Shown here in pieces: positions 39,507 to 47,086 of a stretch of DNA of 64,000 bases. The notes below the pieces were generated by a model. That model was not told the origin of the DNA. It made no database searches and saw only the letters and a list, made by a program, of their open reading frames with translations. Every line of letters begins with the position of its first letter. Positions within the stretch are counted from its first letter, which is position 1. This DNA comes from Vagococcus entomophilus (lineage in GTDB: Bacteria > Bacillota > Bacilli > Lactobacillales > Vagococcaceae), in assembly GCF_003987595.1 (NCBI RefSeq), contig NZ_NGJZ01000001.1, forward strand, positions 62,001-126,000. Direction: 5' to 3'. Both the position numbers and the translations under genes were made by a program.

Positions 39507-41030
39507 ATGGAATTATTCAATATTCATGATTTATCTCAATTCTTAGGCGAAAAAGAGCTGTTTTCAATTCAACATCTAACGATTCAAAGTACCGATCGAA
39601 TCGCTTTAATTGGAGAAAATGGTTGTGGAAAAAGTACACTTTTAAAGTTATTAGCTGGAAAACGAAAGAGTGCAGCCATTACTCAAAACAGGACCATAGA
39701 GATTGGATATTTACCTCAACAGCCACAAATATCCCAATTAAGTGGAGGTCAAGAAGTAAAAAAGGAACTAGAAGAGTTGTTTTGCCAAGACAAGGGCTTT
39801 CTTTTATTAGATGAACCGACCAGTTGTCTGGATCAAGGTAATATTTCATGGCTAATTGATCAACTATTAAAATTTAGAGGTGGGTTTATTGTTGTCAGCC
39901 ATGATCGTTTTTTTATGAATGCTATTGCCAAGCAGATTTTTTGTATTGAGAATAGAAAAATTACAAATTTTGGTGGTACTTATTCTGAATTTGAGTATCA
40001 TCAAGAACAAACACGTGATCGTTTAATCTTGCTCAATAAAGAATATGAAAAAAAAGTCAAAAAAATAGAAGTTGAAATTAAAAAAAGGAAACAAAAAGCA
40101 GAAACAATGGTAAAAAAGAAAAAAAGTGTTTCTGCTTCTGATTGGAAAGTAAATGCTCGTCTTGGAAAGTATGACCGTCATCAAAAATCAATGGACAGCT
40201 CTGCTAATGCGCTGCAAAAACGGCTAGCTAAAATGGAAAAGCCAAAAAAGTTTACACCACCAAAGCAGTTTGTTTTTAGGTATGATAAGGATTTTGACCT
40301 AAAGAAAAATACATTAATCCGTTTGGAGGAAGCCGATTTTTGTCCATTTAGTCAGAAATTGTTCCATTACCCAGAACTTAAAATTAAATTTGGCGAACAT
40401 ATCTTATTAGGAGGAGCTAATGGCAGCGGTAAGTCATCTTTTTTAAATGCCCTTTCGCAGCTGCAATTGCCGACTATTTCTTTTATTTCTAAAAAACTTT
40501 CCATTGGCTTATTTACACAAAATTCCCAAGATCTAGATTTGGATAAAACGATGTTACAAAACATCCTCCCTTACTCCAATCAACAAAATGATTTTGTGAT
40601 TGATTTACTCTCTGGCTTAGGCTTTTTAAAAGCTGATTTTCAAAAACCAGTCAAAAGGTTTAGTGGGGGAGAAAGGACTAGAATTGGCTTAGCAAAGGTT
40701 TTATTGCAAAATCATACGCTGCTGCTCTTAGATGAACCAACCAATTTTTTGGATATTAAGACAATCAAAGTCTTTGAAAAATTTTTACTGAATTATCCTG
40801 GGAGTATTTTACTGGTTAGCCATGACGTACACTTAGCTAAGAGATGCAAAATGAAGTCTTGGACGATTCAGAACCAAGAATTAACTGATATAGAAAAACA
40901 AAGAGCATGCACGCCTAATACTAGTCTGTCAAATCTACTTATCCAAAGAGATTTACTCTTGCAAAATTCTGAAATTCCTATGGAAGAGATTGAGAAATTG
41001 GATAAGCAGATAGAAAAAATACAAAAATAA
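39507..41030 (+). CDS. ABC-F family ATPase, Vga/Msr-like ribosome protection type
   Basis: A 507-residue soluble protein with two ABC domains and no membrane segments. Walker A motifs are GENGCGKST (36-44) and GGANGSGKSS (about 302-311). Signatures are LSGGQ (78-82) and FSGGE (about 385), and Walker B is LLLDEPT in each half. The first domain is very short between Walker A and signature, as in Vga and Msr proteins. A basic interdomain linker (KKRKQKAETMVKKKKS) would reach into the ribosome. Such proteins often protect from lincosamides, streptogramins A, pleuromutilins or macrolides, but specificity cannot be read here. Confidence 0.87.
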   Translation: MELFNIHDLSQFLGEKELFSIQHLTIQSTDRIALIGENGCGKSTLLKLLAGKRKSAAITQNRTIEIGYLPQQPQISQLSGGQEVKKELEELFCQDKGFLLLDEPTSCLDQGNISWLIDQLLKFRGGFIVVSHDRFFMNAIAKQIFCIENRKITNFGGTYSEFEYHQEQTRDRLILLNKEYEKKVKKIEVEIKKRKQKAETMVKKKKSVSASDWKVNARLGKYDRHQKSMDSSANALQKRLAKMEKPKKFTPPKQFVFRYDKDFDLKKNTLIRLEEADFCPFSQKLFHYPELKIKFGEHILLGGANGSGKSSFLNALSQLQLPTISFISKKLSIGLFTQNSQDLDLDKTMLQNILPYSNQQNDFVIDLLSGLGFLKADFQKPVKRFSGGERTRIGLAKVLLQNHTLLLLDEPTNFLDIKTIKVFEKFLLNYPGSILLVSHDVHLAKRCKMKSWTIQNQELTDIEKQRACTPNTSLSNLLIQRDLLLQNSEIPMEEIEKLDKQIEKIQK

Positions 41031-41076
41031 AGCTTTCACTTGTTAAAAAATAGCTAGATAGGCTTTGAAAAAAATC

Positions 41077-41124
41077 TACGCAGAAAAAAAAGCGGTATAA
41101 CCACTCTTTTTTCTGCGTATTCGT
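41077..41124. terminator. Bidirectional terminator between ABC-F and telA genes
   Basis: TACGCAGAAAAAA and TTTTTTCTGCGTA arms with an inner GTGG/CCAC-like pairing, A and T runs on both sides. Confidence 0.85.
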
Positions 41125-42303
41125 TTATTTTTTTTGTGTTAGGTCCATCAACTTATCTTTCAAGTCGCTCTCCATATTATGCAGTTCTAACTCGGCAGAA
41201 CGGCGTTTTTCTTTGCCTTCTTGTTGAATTTTTAGTGTCTCTTGGATCGTTTCAATCAAGTCATTTTGTGTTTGTTGTAAAGTTTCGATATCCACTACTC
41301 CTCGTTCATTTTCTCTAGCTGTTTCAATTGCAGAAACTTTAAGCATTTCTGAATTTTTCTTGAGTAATTCGTTTGTGGTTTCAGAAACTTGCCTTTGAGC
41401 GGTAACAGCATCTTTCTGACGTAATAAGGTAAGGGCAATCGCTACTTGGTTTTTCCAAAGTGGAATCGCAGTCGTGATGGATGCCTGAATTTTTTCAGCC
41501 AATGCTTGATTGGTATTTTGAATCAAACGAATTTGAGGTGCTTGTTGGATAGTAATCTGTCTAGCTAAACGCAAATCGTGAGTTCGCTTATCAAGACGTT
41601 CTGCAAATTGTTGTAAATCATTTACTATTTGAACGTCCATTTGGTCATTCGTTTTTTGTGCAAGAGTAGTCGCATCGGGAATGAGTTGCGTATTAAGTTC
41701 TTCTAACTTTAGCTCTCCGGCAGCAATATAGATATTGAGTGCATCAAAGTAATCTTTGTTCTTAGCGTATAACTGTTCTAACATCAAATTGTCTTCAAGT
41801 AAGCCGTTTTTTTCTTTGTCTAATTTGATTGCTATTTTATCGATTTGTGCGCCTATTTTTTGGTATTTAGCGGTTACTTCATAAATGGATTGTTTGACTT
41901 TGCCAAACATTCGTTTGAATAAGTTTCCTTCTTCGGCTTGTAATTCACTAGGGTTTGCTTCGTTTAAACGATACATCAAATCACTCAGAGAGTCCCCGAT
42001 TGGTCCAACATCTTGTGTTTGAACATGATTGAGCATGGAGTGTGAAAATTCTCCGAGTTTTTGTTGTGCAGCATTACCGTAGCTGATAACAGATTGGGAA
42101 TCTTTAACATCAATTTGGTTTGCCAGCTCCCTTGCTTGGTTTTGTCTTTCTATAGGAAGTTTGTCTATTAGACGATTCATTTCAACTTTATTTTCAGTAA
42201 GGGGAGTAGATGGCGTAACGCCAGTTTCAAAGGGATTACTCAATAAGTCATCTAATGTACTAGTTCCTTCAGGTTTAGAGGCTGTTTTTTGTTCTTCAGT
42301 CAT
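41125..42303 (-). CDS. TelA/YaaN family protein (toxic anion resistance)
   Basis: A 392-residue soluble, mostly helical protein of the TelA family, named for tellurite resistance; in Listeria and others it affects antimicrobial and nisin tolerance. Visible are the family region [20 protein letters not shown] and long coiled-coil segments (about 170-390). It is the second gene of an xpaC-telA pair, overlapping the first by eight bases. The mechanism is unknown; a role in envelope stress is inferred from homologues. Confidence 0.9.
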   Translation of the reverse strand: MTEEQKTASKPEGTSTLDDLLSNPFETGVTPSTPLTENKVEMNRLIDKLPIERQNQARELANQIDVKDSQSVISYGNAAQQKLGEFSHSMLNHVQTQDVGPIGDSLSDLMYRLNEANPSELQAEEGNLFKRMFGKVKQSIYEVTAKYQKIGAQIDKIAIKLDKEKNGLLEDNLMLEQLYAKNKDYFDALNIYIAAGELKLEELNTQLIPDATTLAQKTNDQMDVQIVNDLQQFAERLDKRTHDLRLARQITIQQAPQIRLIQNTNQALAEKIQASITTAIPLWKNQVAIALTLLRQKDAVTAQRQVSETTNELLKKNSEMLKVSAIETARENERGVVDIETLQQTQNDLIETIQETLKIQQEGKEKRRSAELELHNMESDLKDKLMDLTQKK

Positions 42304-42904
42304 GCTTTATTTCCTCCTTAAAATCGGGCTCTTTTTTTGTGTGTTGCTTTGCATAAGCAATTTCAATTTCTAAATCTTCTAAGTCCTCAGCAACGAAGTG
42401 CTCGTAGTCTGTGACAATCTTTTTAGAGAGTGTATCAATGGCTTGAGCGCTTTCTTCTAATTTCGCATAGGTTTCTCTATTTTTGATTTCGTGTTGATTG
42501 ACTTGGATATATTTTTCAGATAGCTCGACTAAGCTTGGGAGATCTGTGTATAAAAATTGATCTGCCAAGTGTAAACGAGTGGGTTCTGCAACAAGTGCTT
42601 TAAACATGGCTCTTGCTACATTTAGCGTATCATGCCGCAAGTTAATTGCTTGCAACTTGGATAATTCGTGTGTATACGTAGTCAATTCCTCAATTTGATC
42701 TTTCGCAGTGGACATTGTTTCTCTAAAAAAATTGATTTCTTGATCCGTCATGCCAAAATCATGATAGTGTTGTGATTTATTTTCAGAAATTTTTGGTAAT
42801 TGTTGACTATGTTTTTTTGAGCGGAAATGAGTTGTTTTTTTTAGTAGCTTTAATAGTAGTAGAATAACAAGAAATGCTACTAATAATTTAAGCAGAGTAT
42901 CCAT
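42296..42904 (-). CDS. XpaC family protein
   Basis: A 202-residue protein of the XpaC (5-bromo-4-chloroindolyl phosphate hydrolysis) family. An N-terminal membrane helix ([18 protein letters not shown]) is followed by a basic stretch and a long helical cytoplasmic region with the [18 protein letters not shown] block. ATG 42904 is used, with TTGGAGGAAG upstream; the longer ATG at 42919 precedes that site. Paired with telA as in many Firmicutes. Confidence 0.87.
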   Translation of the reverse strand: MDTLLKLLVAFLVILLLLKLLKKTTHFRSKKHSQQLPKISENKSQHYHDFGMTDQEINFFRETMSTAKDQIEELTTYTHELSKLQAINLRHDTLNVARAMFKALVAEPTRLHLADQFLYTDLPSLVELSEKYIQVNQHEIKNRETYAKLEESAQAIDTLSKKIVTDYEHFVAEDLEDLEIEIAYAKQHTKKEPDFKEEIKHD

Positions 42905-43087
42905 GAATGCTTCCTCCAATTTTTTTATTATGAGTGTATTGTAGCATAATTCAATGAAAAAGATATCAGTCGGAAGTTTGATTTCATTCTTGTTTGTATA
43001 ATTTTATTGGTATTTAGTAGAATAAATTGAAAAAATGCTAGGACAACGGTATTATTAAGTAAGTTAGGTGTTAGAAAGGAAAAAAAT

Positions 43088-43648
43088 ATGAAATATGAAG
43101 AAAAAACCTTAAATCGCAAAGAAATGTTTAACGGTCAGATTATTCAAGTTTGTGTCGATGATGTCCGTTTGCCAGATGGCAATAAAGCAAAACGCGAGCT
43201 AGTCTTTCATAAAGGAGGAGTGGGAATTATTTGTTTCACAGCAGAGGGAAACATGATTTTTGTTCGTCAGTTTCGAAAGCCGATTGAACGTGAAATTCTG
43301 GAAATTCCTGCTGGAAAAATTGAACTTGGAGAGCAAGAGCCGCTACATACGGCAAAACGTGAATTAGAAGAAGAAACAAACTATCAAGCTGAGAACTGGA
43401 CATTGGTTCAATCTATGGTTCTTTCGCCTGGCTTTTGCAATGAAACAATGTATATATACGAGGCAAAAAATTTAAAAAAAGTGGAAAATCCGTTACCAAA
43501 AGATGAAGATGAGTTTTTGGATTTGGTTTTTCTAGATTTAGCTGAAGCGAAAGCAGCCGTACAATCTGGTGATATATGCGATGCCAAAACTTTATTTGCA
43601 GTGCAATATTGGGAAATGCAAACTTTAAAAAGAAGAGATAAGTTTTAA
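43088..43648 (+). CDS. nudF: ADP-ribose pyrophosphatase, Nudix family
   Basis: Hydrolyses ADP-ribose to AMP and ribose-5-phosphate. The 186-residue protein has a complete Nudix box starting at GKIELGEQEPLHTAKRELEEE (about residue 78), followed by a proline-rich loop with LSPGF typical of ADP-ribose enzymes. The AGAAAGG site is upstream of ATG 43088. It begins a run nudF, small membrane gene, mtnN and a nicotinamidase-like gene, with short gaps, all touching nucleotide/NAD metabolism. Confidence 0.93.
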   Translation: MKYEEKTLNRKEMFNGQIIQVCVDDVRLPDGNKAKRELVFHKGGVGIICFTAEGNMIFVRQFRKPIEREILEIPAGKIELGEQEPLHTAKRELEEETNYQAENWTLVQSMVLSPGFCNETMYIYEAKNLKKVENPLPKDEDEFLDLVFLDLAEAKAAVQSGDICDAKTLFAVQYWEMQTLKRRDKF

Positions 43649-43661
43649 AGGAGATTAAGCA

Positions 43662-43970
43662 ATGCCAAAAAAACCTTTGATTACGCGTACGGAGCTTAGA
43701 AAGTTAAGAGAACAAGACAACCCAAAAAAACGTAATGATTTTCAAGAGGAAGTAGCGGACAGTCATGAGTCTTTACAAAGAGAGTCTACTGTTTCTAAAG
43801 AATCTTTTTTCAATCTGCGAAAACCAACAACCAAAGAGAAACAGCCCATAACGAGAAGTAGAAGGATTGAAAATAGCAAAGTAAAAGAGCGTAGTAATTC
43901 ACTCAATAAGGCGATTTTGTTAGTAATCGTGTTACTGGCGGTTTTATTTTATGCAGTATTTAATTTTTAA
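43662..43970 (+). CDS. Small tail-anchored protein of unknown function
   Basis: A 102-residue protein, not recognised. It is very basic and disordered for about 78 residues (many Lys, Arg, Glu), then ends in one hydrophobic helix (AILLVIVLLAVLFYAVFNF), so it is a C-tail-anchored membrane protein with its charged part inside. It sits 13 bases after nudF and 21 before mtnN with an AAAGGAG site, so it is cotranscribed. A gene of this kind may be common at this spot in enterococci, but I cannot confirm this here. Confidence 0.75.
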   Translation: MPKKPLITRTELRKLREQDNPKKRNDFQEEVADSHESLQRESTVSKESFFNLRKPTTKEKQPITRSRRIENSKVKERSNSLNKAILLVIVLLAVLFYAVFNF

Positions 43971-43991
43971 GAGATAAGTGAGGAAAATGAG

Positions 43992-44681
43992 ATGAAAATT
44001 GGAATTATTGGTGCCATGCCGGAAGAATTAAAAGTGTTAAAAAAAAGTCTAACAAATTGCGAAGAATGGCAAGAAGCGGGGGCTACTTTTTACTCTGGTC
44101 AATTTTCTGGGCATGAAATTGTCTTGGTCCAATGTGGAATCGGCAAAGTTCTTGCAGCAGTTACGACGACTTTATTAGTTAGCCATTATCAAGTAGAGGC
44201 TGTGATTAATACTGGTTCTGCTGGTGGAATCGGCTCAGGTTTAGCGATTGGAGATGTCGTGATTTCAAGTAAGTTAGCTTATCATGATGTAGACGTGACA
44301 GCATTTGGTTATGACTATGGTCAAATGGCTGGGATGCCGCTGTATTATGAAGCAGATGAAAAATTGATTCAAAAAGCTCAGACAGCTTCTATTAAAAGTA
44401 AGCTAAATGCCAAAGTGGGATTGATTGTTTCGGGAGATGAATTTGTCCACAGTCAAGATCAAATTAATCAAATTAAAAGTCATTTTCCTGAGGTACTTGC
44501 AAATGAGATGGAAGGGACCGCGATTGCTCAGGTAGCTTATCGCTTTGAAGTACCATTTGTGGTCATAAGAGCTATGAGTGACAATGGAAATGATGAAGCG
44601 AGTGTTAATTTTGATGACTTTATCTTAGAAGCAGGCAAAAAATCAGCAGAAATGGTTTTAGCTCTGGTCAAAGAATTATAA
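43992..44681 (+). CDS. mtnN: 5'-methylthioadenosine/S-adenosylhomocysteine nucleosidase
   Basis: Cleaves adenine from MTA and SAH, feeding methionine salvage and AI-2 precursor formation. The 229-residue protein starts KIGIIGAMPEELKVL, has NTGSAGGIGSGLAIGDVVIS, the catalytic SGDEFVHS region, and the ANEMEGTAIAQVAY and RAMSDNGNDEA motifs. Length and motifs match exactly. Cytoplasmic, third in the nudF run. Confidence 0.97.
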   Translation: MKIGIIGAMPEELKVLKKSLTNCEEWQEAGATFYSGQFSGHEIVLVQCGIGKVLAAVTTTLLVSHYQVEAVINTGSAGGIGSGLAIGDVVISSKLAYHDVDVTAFGYDYGQMAGMPLYYEADEKLIQKAQTASIKSKLNAKVGLIVSGDEFVHSQDQINQIKSHFPEVLANEMEGTAIAQVAYRFEVPFVVIRAMSDNGNDEASVNFDDFILEAGKKSAEMVLALVKEL

Positions 44682-44701
44682 AGAATGAAAGGTGAGATAG
44701 T

Positions 44702-45256
44702 ATGAAAGCACTACTTTCTATCGATTATACCAATGATTTTGTTGCCCCAAACGGAGCATTGACAACTGGGGAACCTGGGCAAAAAATAGAACCAGCAATA
44801 GTTGCGCTAACCAAGTTGTTTATCCAAAACCAAGATTTTGTGGTTTTTGCTATTGATGCGCATGATGCTTTAGATCACTGGCATCCTGAAAACAAGTTGT
44901 TTCCTCCACATAATCTCATAGGGACTCCTGGCAGGAAGCTATATGGAGAACTGGAAAACGTGTATCAAGAAAATCAAGAAAATGCACAGGTATATTGGAT
45001 GGATAAGCGCCACTATTCAGCATTTAGCGGTACGGATTTGGATATCAGGCTACGTGAAAGAAACATCACAGAGCTACATTTGACGGGTGTCTGTACAGAT
45101 ATTTGTGTCTTACATACAGCAGTGGATGCTTATAATCTAGGCTATAAGATTGTGATTCATGAGGATGCAGTAGCTAGTTTTAATGCAACAGGACATGCGT
45201 GGGCACTGAATCATTTTGTTACTACTTTGGGTGCTAAGATTTGTTCGCAACAATAA
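44702..45256 (+). CDS. Isochorismatase-fold cysteine hydrolase (nicotinamidase-like)
   Basis: A 184-residue hydrolase with the isochorismatase-fold triad: Asp in IDYTNDF (residue 8), Lys in MDKRHYSAF and Cys in TGVCTDICVLHTA. The metal-binding pattern D-x-H (IDAHDALDHW) and the downstream H fit nicotinamidase PncA, which makes nicotinate for NAD salvage. Twenty bases after mtnN and probably the last gene of the run. Another amide substrate cannot be excluded. Confidence 0.86.
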   Translation: MKALLSIDYTNDFVAPNGALTTGEPGQKIEPAIVALTKLFIQNQDFVVFAIDAHDALDHWHPENKLFPPHNLIGTPGRKLYGELENVYQENQENAQVYWMDKRHYSAFSGTDLDIRLRERNITELHLTGVCTDICVLHTAVDAYNLGYKIVIHEDAVASFNATGHAWALNHFVTTLGAKICSQQ

Positions 45257-45396
45257 GCTTAAAAAAAATAAATTTTATAGAAACAATCGCTTATAGTTTT
45301 TTTATAAAAAGTTCTAGATAAAATTATATCTGATATGTTGAAATGGTATCAAACTCACCCAAGTGGCGATAAGGATAAAAAGAGGGGGAGAACGCA
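45257..45396 (+). other. Intergenic region before the GalT-like gene
   Basis: About 140 AT-rich bases. No clear terminator or promoter was found. AGAGGGGGAG just before 45397 is the ribosome site of the next gene. Confidence 0.4.
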
Positions 45397-46536
45397 ATGA
45401 GTATTAATCAAGTAGTCACAGATTTTGCGACTTTAGCAATAAAAAATGATGGCTTCATGGAAATGGATCGATTATATATTCAAAACAGAGTTTTGGCATT
45501 GATTGGGACAAAATATTTTGTTCCATGTGTGCCAAGAGAGAATCTGCCAAGTGCGAATGCTTTAGTAGAAAAACTGGTGGAAGAAGCACTGGAAAATAAA
45601 CTAATTGAAAATCAATCAAAAGACAAAGAAGTACTATCTTCCAAGCTGATGGATTTACTTACACCACCTACTTCTGTAATCAATGCTTTATTTTCAAAAA
45701 TTTATACCAAAAGTCCAGAAGATGCAACACATTATTTTTATCATTTATGCTGCCAAAATGCTTCCGTAAAAAGCGTAACGGAATCTGTTGCACCGATTGA
45801 ATGGAAACAGGACAATGCATATCCAAAGTGTCCTGTTTGTTTTACAAATGAAGGCTACATAGGCAATGAACAGTTACCTGCCAAAGTTCAGCATCGAATG
45901 ATTCGTATGAATCTAGAGGGTTCCTCATGGGGATTTTATTATAAGGAGCACCCACAATTTTTAGAACATTGTTTGTTTGTAGCGGAGAAACATCAACCGC
46001 TTGATATGAAGCAAAAAACGTTAGATCAGTTGTTGCAAATTGTGGAGATTTTTCCTCATTATTTTGCCGGAGCTTTTGCATTTTCAGAGAATCCCAACCC
46101 AAAATCCTCTTTGAGTCACGCACATTTTGAAGGAGGCAAAAGAGGATTGCCAATTGAAAAGACGACGTTTGAAACATTGTTTTCTTTGAAAAAATATCCT
46201 AAAATTATTGCTGGGATATTAAAATGGCCTGTTTCTGCGGTACGAATGCAAGGTGAAAATCGTAAAGAATTGGCATCTGCACTCATGTTATTACTTAAAA
46301 AATGTCATAAGCAAAAACTAATAGTTCTGCCAGTTGCTCGTAAAAACCATAATTTTTTTGAAGTAGATTGTTTCATCCTTAAAGCTTGCGACAATCTGGA
46401 ACTACCAATTTATTATCAAGATAAACAATGGTTATTGAGAAATCCTTGTGAAATAGATGAAGCAAAGCACATTTCAGCTTTTGACCAAAGTACTCAAGGA
46501 AAAGTTCAATTTAAAGCGTTCTGTGAGTCCCTTTAA
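45397..46536 (+). CDS. Shortened class II GalT-like protein
   Basis: A 379-residue relative of class II galactose-1-phosphate uridylyltransferase (usually about 490 residues). Collinear blocks include LMDLLTPPTSVINALF, SPEDATHYFYHL, YPKCPVCFTNEGYIG, MIRMNLEGSSWGFYY, EHCLFVAEKH and PVSAVRMQ. The His-x-His active site is present as SHAHFEGG (His241, His243), but the SNADLPIVGGS loop usually before it is replaced by SENPNPKSS. A mid-region of about 35 residues and the conserved C-terminal portion are missing. No galK, galE or galM adjoins. Either a divergent nucleotidyltransferase or a decaying paralogue with an intact frame. Confidence 0.78.
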   Translation: MSINQVVTDFATLAIKNDGFMEMDRLYIQNRVLALIGTKYFVPCVPRENLPSANALVEKLVEEALENKLIENQSKDKEVLSSKLMDLLTPPTSVINALFSKIYTKSPEDATHYFYHLCCQNASVKSVTESVAPIEWKQDNAYPKCPVCFTNEGYIGNEQLPAKVQHRMIRMNLEGSSWGFYYKEHPQFLEHCLFVAEKHQPLDMKQKTLDQLLQIVEIFPHYFAGAFAFSENPNPKSSLSHAHFEGGKRGLPIEKTTFETLFSLKKYPKIIAGILKWPVSAVRMQGENRKELASALMLLLKKCHKQKLIVLPVARKNHNFFEVDCFILKACDNLELPIYYQDKQWLLRNPCEIDEAKHISAFDQSTQGKVQFKAFCESL

Positions 46537-46612
46537 TAAGGGCGATAGGTTGGACTTGTTCCAATCTATCCGCTCGGTATCGCTAAAAAACTAGTTTTGT
46601 TGTAGGAGAAAT

Positions 46613-46626
46613 TGAAAACGGTTACG
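46613..46626 (+). promoter_or_regulatory. cre site upstream of the levR unit
   Basis: TGAAAACGGTTACG matches the cre consensus TGWAANCGNTNWCA at 13 of 14 positions, about 37 bases before the unknown gene that precedes levR. Confidence 0.75.
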
Positions 46627-46662
46627 AGTAACTGCTTTTGAATTAATGAGGAGGCTGAATCA

Positions 46663-47073
46663 ATGAGTTTGATGTTATCAGAAAAAGAATTTGGAAAGTA
46701 TCTTAATAAAAACGCGAATGGACACCATTTTGAGCTAGGAAAAAGCTTAATTTCAGTGAATATTGTCCATGCAACGCCTGTGATGAGTTGCCTTTACTTG
46801 GGCGAATCATTCTTTTTTGCAGCGAGGTACAATCAACAGTACGGGGTGTTTACAGATCCCTTGTTAATTGAGCGAAAACAGATTGTATCCACCGTGATAC
46901 ATACAAAATTAATGAATGCTGAGTTACAGGTTCAAACAAATTTACCAATTGCAAAAGATTCAAAGGATTGTCTTGAATTAAAAATGAATATCTCAAAGCT
47001 AACACCAGTAAAATGGCATAAAGAAAATTTGAAAACACTTAGTCAGCGAGAAGAGTTTGTCGAGAAATCATAA
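46663..47073 (+). CDS. Hypothetical 136-residue protein upstream of levR
   Basis: Not recognised. No signal peptide or membrane segment; mixed alpha/beta composition with motif-like stretches (MSCLYLGESFFFAARYNQQYG). GAGGAGG lies upstream of ATG 46663. It ends 13 bases before levR, so it is probably cotranscribed with it, behind a cre site. Conservation next to levR would suggest a modulator or sensor for the fructan system, but that is inference. Codon use looks like its neighbours. Confidence 0.75.
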   Translation: MSLMLSEKEFGKYLNKNANGHHFELGKSLISVNIVHATPVMSCLYLGESFFFAARYNQQYGVFTDPLLIERKQIVSTVIHTKLMNAELQVQTNLPIAKDSKDCLELKMNISKLTPVKWHKENLKTLSQREEFVEKS

Positions 47074-47086
47074 GAAGGGGGCTGGA

